In this document: positions 57,974 through 64,000 of the stretch, piece by piece
Position numbering within the stretch: the first letter of the stretch is position 1
Layout: each line of letters opens with the position of its first letter
From: Deltaproteobacteria bacterium
GTDB taxonomy: Bacteria; Myxococcota_A; Polyangia; Polyangiales; Ga0077539
DNA length: 64,000 nt
Direction: 5' to 3'
Assembly: GCA_947477565.1 (NCBI GenBank)
Contig: CANJUR010000013.1
Coordinates: 21,631 to 85,630 of the forward strand
The notes under the pieces: generated by a model
The model's database searches: none
What the model saw: the letters and a program-made list of their open reading frames with translations, nothing else
What the model was told of the DNA's origin: nothing
Made by a program: the position numbers and the translations under genes

Positions 57974-59167
57974 ATGTCCGCTACCCCCGAGCCGAGCAGG
58001 ATCGGAACGGTCCTTTCAGGCGCCTACCAGGTCGAGCGCCTTATCGGCGAAGGGGGGATGGGGCAGGTATTTGCTGCGATTCATCGACCCAGCGGACAGA
58101 GGGTCGCGATCAAGATCCTGCGCGCGAGATTTCTCCGAGACCGCGGCATCATCGACCGCTTCCTCCGCGAGGCGCAGGCCGTGACGATGTGCGTGCACGC
58201 GCACGTCGTCCAGCTCCTCGATACGGGCTACGCCGACGACGGACTGCCGTTCATGGTGCTGACGTACCTGGAGGGCGAAACCCTGATTGACCTGCTCTAC
58301 CGCAAAGGGCGTTTCAAGGAGTTGGAAGCCGTCCAACTGCTCACGCCGATCATCGCTGCACTTGAGGCGACGCACCGTGCGGGAGTCGTTCACCGCGACC
58401 TCAAACCTGACAACGTATACCTCGCGCGCAACCTTGGTCCTGCGCAGTATCCGGTGCTGATGGACTACGGCATCGCCGGCCTGCTTTCCGACCCAAACGA
58501 CGGGCTCACCTGGAACGACGGAGCCCTTCTCGTCGGAACGCCCGCGTACATGGCGCCAGAGCAGGCAGCCGGCACTGGCACCGTCGGTCCGCGCGCGGAC
58601 ATCTATTCCATGGGCGTGCTGCTCTACGAGCTCTTGACAGGCTCTTCGCCGTTTCAACGGGAGAGCGAGCAGGCGACCCTGGACGCCATCCTCCAGGAGG
58701 CGGTGCGCTCGCCATCGAAGATTGTTCCATCCATCAGCCCGGCGATGGAAGCAGTGATCCTGTGCGCGATGGGCCGGAGCCCCGAACACCGCTTCCTGTC
58801 GATGAACGTGTTCGGCGCAGCCCTCCACGACGCCCTTCAGCAGCCGTTGGGGTCCGCCGCCCTTCGCCAATATCCGCTCGCCGAGCGAGTGATCGCGTCG
58901 CGCATGGCGCCCCCACCCTCGCCGATGTCCATGCCGGGCGGGTCGATCGCGCGAGGAGCCGAGTTCGCCGACAAGCGTGCGCGTACGGTGATGATCGTGC
59001 TCGACCAGCATGGCGGCGCCGTCGTCGCGGGCGCTCCATCGAGCGCGACGGTTCCGCCCTCGACGAGGCGCATCTCCCGCGGCGGGCTCATCGTCGCCGG
59101 GGTGCTGATCGGCGGCGCGGCCCTCGGCGCCCTGCTCTTCGTCGCGATGCAATACCTACCCAGGTAA
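57974..59167 (+). CDS. Ser/Thr protein kinase with DYG motif and C-terminal membrane helix
   Basis: A 397-aa kinase. The ATP loop GEGGMGQVFAA, Lys47 (VAIKILR), catalytic HRDLKPDN (Asp142) and APEQ-type YMAPEQ are normal. The magnesium motif is DYG (164-166), not DFG: Asp is kept and Tyr replaces Phe, so activity is likely retained. After a juxtamembrane region, a hydrophobic helix (LIVAGVLIGGAALGALLFVAMQ) ends the protein. The ATG at 57974 gives a standard kinase N-terminus; upstream in-frame DNA is antisense to the lipoprotein gene. It ends 2 bp before the convergent solute-binding protein gene. Confidence 0.92.
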   Translation: MSATPEPSRIGTVLSGAYQVERLIGEGGMGQVFAAIHRPSGQRVAIKILRARFLRDRGIIDRFLREAQAVTMCVHAHVVQLLDTGYADDGLPFMVLTYLEGETLIDLLYRKGRFKELEAVQLLTPIIAALEATHRAGVVHRDLKPDNVYLARNLGPAQYPVLMDYGIAGLLSDPNDGLTWNDGALLVGTPAYMAPEQAAGTGTVGPRADIYSMGVLLYELLTGSSPFQRESEQATLDAILQEAVRSPSKIVPSISPAMEAVILCAMGRSPEHRFLSMNVFGAALHDALQQPLGSAALRQYPLAERVIASRMAPPPSPMSMPGGSIARGAEFADKRARTVMIVLDQHGGAVVAGAPSSATVPPSTRRISRGGLIVAGVLIGGAALGALLFVAMQYLPR

Positions 59168-59169
59168 GA

Positions 59170-60747
59170 TCAGCGCGTGAGTCGGAGCAGGAAGTCGAGC
59201 TGCCCATCACCGCGCGGGTGCAATCCCCGGTAGGGCCGTCGAACTGCATACACGACGTCAGCGTGCCATAGCGGAATCACCGGAAGCTGCTCGGCGAGGA
59301 TCTGCTGGGCGCGTTGGTAGTGCGGTCGGCGAGCCTCCGGTCCGAGCGCCATGAGTCCAGAGTCGAGGGCGGAGTCGAGGGCGGCGTCGCGAAAACGCCA
59401 TCGATTGCCACCCGCGGTCGGGTTCGCTGGGCTCGGAATCGACGCCGACCCGAACCAAAACCCGAGGCCAAACGGATCGCTCAGATCTGGAACCGTAAGC
59501 AAGGTGAGATCGAAGCGCCCCGCACGCAGGTCTGAGAGCAGCGTCGCGAGTTCGGACGGCCGGACATCGACCTCGACACCGATGTCCGCAAGCATTGCAG
59601 TGAGGGCCTGAGCGACGGTAATTGCGAAACGCTGCGAGGACACCCGTAGCGTGAGGCGCAGCGGCGGAGCCCCCTCCCCCCGTGCGAGGTCCAACGCACG
59701 TCGGGCCGCTCCAGGATCGAATGGATACCTCGCGACTTCACCCGTGTACGCCCAGTGGGAGGGCGGTAGGACGCCGGTAGACGCAACCGCGCGACTGCCC
59801 AGCATGGCCTGTTGAAGCGAACCGCGGTCGAGCGCCTGCGCGAGCGCACGACGCACCGCCACATCGGCCAGCGCACCATGTTCACAATGGATTCCGAGAT
59901 AAGTCATCCCGGACGTGCGCGCAGAGGCGACCTCGAAGTCGGGTCGTCCGTTGAAGATCGCGTAGAGTTCTGGCTTGAGTTCCGCGATATCGCCCTCGCC
60001 GTGGAGCAAGCGAAGCGCGAGCGTATTGGGGTCGTGCAGAGTGACGACATCGAGAGCGTTGAACGCGCCGCCCGGGGTTGTCGCATCGAGCGTCAAGGCA
60101 TCGGCGGCGTAGCGCGTGAGACGAAGCGGACCTGTGCCTACAAGGTGCTCATCCGCGATGACCTCCGGGCTCCGCTCCGGTTGGTGTGCGTCACGCTGCG
60201 GAAGGATGCCCAGTTGGAGTAGCGTCTCCACGGAGCCGTCGGGGTGGTCGAGTTCAAAGTCGATCGTGCGGGAATCTAAGGCCCGAACCCTCCGCAGCAG
60301 TCGTCCGTAGGTGTTTCGTAGACGGCTGTGCTGCTCCGGGTCGAGCACGCTCTCGTAGGTCGCGACGACATCCTGAGCGATCACCGGGGCGCCATCGTGA
60401 AAGCGCGCGTCGGACCGCAAGTGAACCCGATAGCGCGTCGCATCCACCCAGCGCGCGTCTGCCGCGAGTGCCGGGCGGGGAAGGAAAGTCACCGGATCAC
60501 CTTCCATCAGTCCACGGTAGAGGAGCCGACTCATGGAGGCTCCGAGGGCATCCTCTGGGTGCCGCGGGTCGAGGTGCTCGGGTCGCGCGAGTACCAACAT
60601 CGTCAGCCGATCCGGCGAGCGAGCCGCCCGCTCGCAGGCCACGAGCGAGAGCGCAACCAGTACGTGATAGATCGGACGCAAGGTTGACCGACTCGGAGAA
60701 GAATTGGCCTCGCGCTCTTGTGCGAACCGCTCTCGATAACCGTTCAT
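59170..60747 (-). CDS. ABC transporter solute-binding lipoprotein (peptide/nickel type)
   Basis: A 525-aa class C (SBP_bac_5) binding protein. The N-terminus has a charged extension and then a lipoprotein signal ending LSLVAC (Cys at about 38). The mature part has the family pattern VHLRSDARFHDGAPVIAQDVVATY, GTGPLRLTRY, TYLGIHC, RRALAQALDR and DFDLTLL-like FDLTLLTVPD, with WHADVVYAV near the end. No permease or ATPase genes are adjacent, so it is an orphan; the ligand is unknown. The N-terminal extension before the signal is unusually long (about 25 residues), so an internal start is possible. Confidence 0.9.
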   Translation of the reverse strand: MNGYRERFAQEREANSSPSRSTLRPIYHVLVALSLVACERAARSPDRLTMLVLARPEHLDPRHPEDALGASMSRLLYRGLMEGDPVTFLPRPALAADARWVDATRYRVHLRSDARFHDGAPVIAQDVVATYESVLDPEQHSRLRNTYGRLLRRVRALDSRTIDFELDHPDGSVETLLQLGILPQRDAHQPERSPEVIADEHLVGTGPLRLTRYAADALTLDATTPGGAFNALDVVTLHDPNTLALRLLHGEGDIAELKPELYAIFNGRPDFEVASARTSGMTYLGIHCEHGALADVAVRRALAQALDRGSLQQAMLGSRAVASTGVLPPSHWAYTGEVARYPFDPGAARRALDLARGEGAPPLRLTLRVSSQRFAITVAQALTAMLADIGVEVDVRPSELATLLSDLRAGRFDLTLLTVPDLSDPFGLGFWFGSASIPSPANPTAGGNRWRFRDAALDSALDSGLMALGPEARRPHYQRAQQILAEQLPVIPLWHADVVYAVRRPYRGLHPRGDGQLDFLLRLTR

Positions 60748-61281
60748 GTGGACCGCTAGTCTCCCGCGGCACCACCTCGTCTCGCAACCACGCTGACACC
60801 ACTGAGTGCCTCCGCGATCACGCCCGGAGCGCAGGCAGATCTCGACGGTCGAGACCTAACATCGGTCAGGTCGCGTGCTTTATAAACAGGCCAAGCAGCG
60901 CACGCTCGTCGGGCGAGCGTCCCTCGCGGCAAGCCGGCGTGCGAAGGCTCTGCGCGGACAGGATGGAGTTCACCAGCGTAGGTCCATACGGGACGCGGCA
61001 GTCTGCCTACAAGTATGCTCAGAAGTCCCATAAGCAGCCGCACCAACTCTTCCACTCCACGAGAACGGTCTGAAGATGCGTGAGCCGGCGGCGGCGTTTG
61101 CATCGTCCTCGACGTCGCTGCCCGGCTCTTCGGAATGTGCGGTGTTCGCACCGGCACGCAGCCAGTCTTCGAGGGTCTCCACAGGCACCTCCACGGCTTC
61201 CGGGCAAAGAATAATGAACTAGTGCGCCGAGTGAAAAATCCGCCGTATCAAGTGATCACGCAGGGAGCCAGGCCCCAACTC
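60748..61281. other. Non-coding stretch upstream of the solute-binding protein gene
   Basis: About 530 bp with no convincing gene. It contains a perfect 13-bp palindrome (CTCGACGGTCGAG, 60841-60853) about 95 bp upstream of the solute-binding protein start. A short minus-strand frame at 60970-61194 was considered and not accepted. It appears less GC-rich than the flanks. Confidence 0.5.
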
Positions 61282-62454
61282 TCAGCGACGACGGGTCAGT
61301 TCGGCCACTGCTTCTGTGAGCCCATCAACGGTAAGATGAAACATTGGAAAGACTGATCGTACCGCTTCGATGGTGTTTCCAGACCAGCCTCGCGGCGCCT
61401 CGGGATTGAGCCAGACAGACTGAGGGAAGTGCTGACGCAGCACGCCGAGCCAGTGTATTCCCGAGGTAGGCGGACTACCCGGCTCGTCTGGGCTGGTAGC
61501 GTGTAGTTCATACGGCGCCATCAGGGCATCGCCCATAAAGATGAGTTTGTACTTGGGCGAAGTCAGGCGGAGCAACTCGTGAATACCGATGGGTTCACCG
61601 AAGTGGTCCGTGCGATACACCCGGCCGTAAACACAGTTGTGGAAGTAAAAAGTGCGAAGTTCTTTCCAGTGTGTCGCCCGCTTCGCGGCAGAGAATACCT
61701 GGGAGACTGCGTCGGCGTAGGGATCCATCGAACCGCCAACATCCATGATGAGGAGGACGCGCGTGTCGGGACGTGGCTGCGGTCGCACGACCACGCTGAG
61801 TTCGCCAGCATTCTGCGCCGTGGCATCGATTGTGCTCTCGATGTCGAGCTCATCGGGATATCCCTCTCGCGTGAAGGCTCGGAGTCGCCGCAGGGCTACC
61901 TCGATTTGTCGTAAATCCAGTACGATATCGGTACGATATCCCTTGTATCGACGTGCGTCTGCGCTCTTCACCGCGCCTCTCGCACCCCCTCCGGCGGGAC
62001 CAACAGTCATGCCCGTGGGGTGAAATCCCCCGCGGCCGAAGGGCGACGTCCCTCCTGTACCGATCCAGCGACTCCCTCCATCGTGTCGGGATGTCTGCTC
62101 CTTCAACCGACGCTCGAAGAGCCGCTGAAGTTCGTCGAGGTCAAGCGCCTCGATGGAGGCCTTCTCTTCCTCAGTGAGTTCCCGAAGCTTCTGGACTTCC
62201 TCCAACCAGCCACGAATCTCCTCGGTGATCTTCAGTGCGTCGAAGGTAACACCCCGGAAGTGCTCCGCAAACGCGAGGTCGAACTCGTCGAGGTGCTGTT
62301 CAGAATGGACCAGCAACGCGCGCGCGACCTCATAGAATCCCTCGAGTGAACTCTCGTGAATGCCGAGCGAAAGCGCCCTTGCCAGATTGACCACTTCCTG
62401 AGTGCCCACCGGCAACTTCCTTCTTCGAAGCGCGTATAGGAAGGGGACGATCAT
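61282..62454 (-). CDS. VWA domain protein (CoxE-like), MoxR partner
   Basis: A 390-aa protein: N-terminal helical region with a charged coiled segment (about 75-120), a Gly-rich linker (GTGGTSPFGRGGFHPTG), and a C-terminal von Willebrand A domain. The metal-site motif is MDVGGSMDPYAD (Asp238, Gly240, Ser242), a DxGxS form of the MIDAS. The upstream MoxR ATPase gene is 3 nt away, so the two form an operon. MoxR/VWA pairs serve as chaperones for metal or cofactor insertion or complex assembly; the client is not identified here. Confidence 0.88.
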   Translation of the reverse strand: MIVPFLYALRRRKLPVGTQEVVNLARALSLGIHESSLEGFYEVARALLVHSEQHLDEFDLAFAEHFRGVTFDALKITEEIRGWLEEVQKLRELTEEEKASIEALDLDELQRLFERRLKEQTSRHDGGSRWIGTGGTSPFGRGGFHPTGMTVGPAGGGARGAVKSADARRYKGYRTDIVLDLRQIEVALRRLRAFTREGYPDELDIESTIDATAQNAGELSVVVRPQPRPDTRVLLIMDVGGSMDPYADAVSQVFSAAKRATHWKELRTFYFHNCVYGRVYRTDHFGEPIGIHELLRLTSPKYKLIFMGDALMAPYELHATSPDEPGSPPTSGIHWLGVLRQHFPQSVWLNPEAPRGWSGNTIEAVRSVFPMFHLTVDGLTEAVAELTRRR

Positions 62455-62457
62455 TGC

Positions 62458-63300
62458 CTAAGACCGGAACTTGCGGCCGCCTGCAAACTGGTCCGCGAAG
62501 GCGGCGAGGTCCTGCTCCTTCTTGAGAAGAGCGCCAAGGAAGGGGAGTTCACGGTCCAGGCGAACCGAAGTGATTCCCGCGCGCTGAAGGACCGAAATCC
62601 AGTCAACCAGTTCGCTCGTGCTCGGACGCTTCCGCAAGCGCTGCATTCCTCTAATGTCGAAGAAAATGGAGAGGCACTGATCGAGCAGGCTGCCGTCAAG
62701 TCCCGGATGGTGCACAGCGACGATCCGGCGCATCAGGTCCTGGTCGGGGAAGTCAATGAAGTGGAATACGCAGCGCCGAAGGAATGCATCCGGTAGATCC
62801 TTCTCGTTGTTACTCGTAATGATCACAATAGGTCGCTGACGGGCGACGATGTCATCTCCGGTTTCGCCTACCCGAAAACGCATACGATCAAGTTCGTGCA
62901 AAAGATCGTTCGGGAATTCAAGGTCAGCCTTGTCTACCTCGTCGATCAGTAGCACCACCCGGCACTCCGCCCTGAAAGCCTCCCCGACCGGACCAAACTT
63001 TATATATCGCCGGATATCTCGCACATCGCCATCGCCAAAGCGGGAGTCGTAGAGCCGGGCGACGGTGTCGTAAACGTACATCCCCTCCTGGGCCCGGGTG
63101 GTACTCTTGACATGCCAGGTGAGCAAAGGGGCCTCGAAGGCGGCGGAGATAGCCTCAGCCAGGAGGGTCTTGCCGGTGCCTGGCTCGCCCTTTACCAAAA
63201 GTGGTTTCTCCAGTGCGAGCGCGCAGTTGACTGCAGACTCCAGGGAGTCGCTGGTGAGATAGCCGGGAGTGCCACGAAACCTACGAAACTCTGTCGTCAT
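62458..63300 (-). CDS. MoxR-family AAA+ ATPase
   Basis: A 280-aa AAA+ protein that would remodel or activate a partner with the VWA protein. Visible are Walker A GEPGTGKT (38-45), Walker B VVLLIDEVDKAD, sensor-1 IITSNNEKDLPDAFLRRC, and a C-terminal lid. The start is ATG at 63300, where MTTEFRRFRGTPGYL begins; an upstream in-frame start at 63321 is possible. No cox or mox operon genes are adjacent. Confidence 0.93.
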   Translation of the reverse strand: MTTEFRRFRGTPGYLTSDSLESAVNCALALEKPLLVKGEPGTGKTLLAEAISAAFEAPLLTWHVKSTTRAQEGMYVYDTVARLYDSRFGDGDVRDIRRYIKFGPVGEAFRAECRVVLLIDEVDKADLEFPNDLLHELDRMRFRVGETGDDIVARQRPIVIITSNNEKDLPDAFLRRCVFHFIDFPDQDLMRRIVAVHHPGLDGSLLDQCLSIFFDIRGMQRLRKRPSTSELVDWISVLQRAGITSVRLDRELPFLGALLKKEQDLAAFADQFAGGRKFRS

Positions 63301-63403
63301 GGTCGGCGACTGTAGTGCCAACGCATGCCGAGGTCACGACTCCTGCAATTTCGAACAATCGCGGGCTTTCGTCTGAACAAGAAACAGCGTACGTTCGCTG
63401 AAA

Positions 63404-63733
63404 ATGATCAACGAATCAGCCTACCTGAAGACCGTGGACGAAATATTCAAGCGCATCGAGGACTCCTGCGAACCCGTCGACCCAGACGACGTCGAGGCGG
63501 TTACCGCGGGCGACGTCCTTACGCTTACGTTTCGTGATCGGTCGAGGTGCGTAATCAATACCCAACGACCCACCCGGCAGATCTGGCTGGCGGCCAGCAG
63601 TCGGGCCTGGCACTTCAATCTGGATGAAGAATCAGGACATTGGATGGACGACAAAGGTCGTGGTGAAGAACTCTTCGCTATGATCGCGAAGATTGTCACG
63701 GAGAACACCGGAGTAACCCTGAACTGGGGGTAG
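63404..63733 (+). CDS. cyaY: Frataxin-like iron-sulfur protein CyaY
   Basis: A 109-aa protein with the frataxin fold: an acidic first helix (VDEIFKRIEDSCEPVDPDDVEAVTAGD), central beta strands (LTLTFRDRSRCVINTQRP) and the conserved QIWLAASSRAWHF, ending ELFAMIAKIVTENTGVTLNW. CyaY binds iron and modulates IscS activity in Fe-S assembly. Its stop codon is shared on the opposite strand with the 3' end of tRNA-Lys. It is a single gene, divergent from the MoxR gene by about 100 bp. Confidence 0.92.
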   Translation: MINESAYLKTVDEIFKRIEDSCEPVDPDDVEAVTAGDVLTLTFRDRSRCVINTQRPTRQIWLAASSRAWHFNLDEESGHWMDDKGRGEELFAMIAKIVTENTGVTLNWG

Positions 63734-63803
63734 GTCGTCAGGGACTCGAACCCTGGACCAACGGATTAAAAGTCCGCTGCTCTACCGACTGAGCTAACGA
63801 CCC
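63731..63803 (-). tRNA. tRNA-Lys (anticodon TTT)
   Basis: On the minus strand a 73-nt cloverleaf: acceptor GGGTCGT with ACGACCT (terminal G-T), D-arm GCTC...GAGC, anticodon stem GCGGA/TCCGT around loop CTTTTAA (anticodon TTT), T-stem CAGGG/CCCTG with TTCGAGT, discriminator A73. CCA is not encoded. The last three bases overlap the cyaY stop codon on the other strand. Confidence 0.95.
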
Positions 63804-63820
63804 GCAGGAACTAAGTCTGG

Positions 63821-63849
63821 ATTCTCTGCTGACTGACCAACATAGTCAA
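63821..63849 (-). promoter_or_regulatory. Candidate promoter of tRNA-Lys
   Basis: On the minus strand, TTGACT (63844-63849) and GAGAAT (63821-63826) are exactly 17 bp apart and lie about 20 bp upstream of the mature tRNA end. It is placed after the rRNA terminator, so the tRNA is a separate unit. Confidence 0.55.
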
Positions 63850-63864
63850 TGGAGCACCCGGCAC

Positions 63865-63924
63865 AAATGACAAAACCCCGCCGGTCCGAGTGCTCTTTTG
63901 AAGACACCTGGACCGACGGGGTTG
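63865..63924 (-). terminator. Intrinsic terminator of the rRNA operon
   Basis: A 14-bp inverted repeat with one C:A mismatch, AACCCCGCCGGTCC at 63874-63887 and GGACCGACGGGGTT at 63911-63924. On the minus strand it is followed by TTTTGTCATTT. It lies just after the 3' end of the 5S rRNA gene. Confidence 0.8.
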
Positions 63925-63936
63925 TTGTCGGGATAG

Positions 63937-64000
63937 GACCCCGGCGGCGTTCTACTCTCCCACACAGTCACCTGTGCAGTACCATTGACGCTGGAGGGCT
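63937..64000 (-). rRNA. rrf: 5S ribosomal RNA, 3' part
   Basis: On the minus strand the sequence reads GTACTGCACAGGTGACTGTG and then GGGAGAGTAG and CGCCGCCGGGG, the conserved 3' half of 5S rRNA. The 5' half, and presumably the rest of the rRNA operon, lies beyond the window. The exact 3' end is estimated at about 63937. Confidence 0.9.

Noticed and set aside
60970..61194. Minus-strand frame of 74 codons starting with VPVETLEDWLRAGA
   Set aside because: The first half looks protein-like, but it is short, has no ribosome-binding site and degenerates in the second half. It could be a remnant, so I did not list it as a gene.

Overview
The window is strongly GC-rich, almost fully coding DNA from a bacterium that looks like a member of the Myxococcota (former Deltaproteobacteria). 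This placement is inferred from gene content: two Ser/Thr protein kinases with C-terminal membrane anchors, an AgmX/PglI-type C-terminal domain protein, OmpA proteins with thrombospondin-type-3 (TSP3) calcium-binding repeats, many lipoproteins of unknown function, a sigma-region-4-like HTH protein of a type I associate with deltaproteobacteria, and extensive 4-nt start/stop overlaps. Most genes are chromosomal housekeeping functions; no insertion sequence, phage, plasmid origin or CRISPR array was seen.

Layout. 1-5.1 kb: 3' part of hemB plus a small lipoprotein, a cysteine desulfurase coupled to a receiver-histidine kinase, and a methylmalonyl-CoA mutase catalytic subunit without a B12 domain. 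5.1-14.3 kb: Ser/Thr kinase, response regulator, valS, small unknown proteins, and a HARE-HTH/Mrr-like fusion. 14.4-18.4 kb: tRNA-Asp with its own promoter and terminator, then three genes for short-chain acyl-CoA metabolism (crotonase, 3-hydroxyacyl-CoA dehydrogenase, thiolase) around an outer-membrane lipoprotein. 18.5-21.6 kb: a tight operon of an 86-aa protein, alanine racemase, MlaE permease and MlaF ATPase. 21.6-35.2 kb: a surface polysaccharide locus with asnB, a polytopic GT-C-like protein, three glycosyltransferases, two methyltransferases, a Wzx-type flippase and rmlB/rmlA/rmlD-like nucleotide-sugar genes. Seven of these form an operon in which all six gene junctions overlap.

35.5-47.5 kb: two RluA/RluD pseudouridine synthases, a rifampin-phosphotransferase-like dikinase, purF, a Sua5/YciO-type gene with calcium-repeat neighbours, an OmpA/TSP3 outer-membrane protein, a DUF72 protein, a membrane-bound GT2 glycosyltransferase and a conserved 87-aa protein. 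47.7-60.7 kb: lipoproteins, an AgmX-like protein, an NtrC-type sigma-54 activator, an HD phosphohydrolase, purH, a sigma-region-4-like regulator, a second Ser/Thr kinase with DYG in place of DFG, and a peptide-type solute-binding lipoprotein. 61.3-64 kb: a VWA/MoxR pair, cyaY, tRNA-Lys (with its own promoter), an rRNA-operon terminator and the 3' end of a 5S rRNA gene on the minus strand.

The clearest functional groups are the polysaccharide locus, the acyl-CoA genes, the lipid-transport/cell-wall operon and the signalling genes. Two longer stretches (about 55.8-56.5 and 60.75-61.28 kb) carry no convincing gene and look less GC-rich than their surroundings. The best candidates for something not well described are the HARE-HTH/degenerate Mrr fusion, the rifampin-phosphotransferase-like dikinase coupled to a pseudouridine synthase, and the mla-alr operon lacking mlaD.
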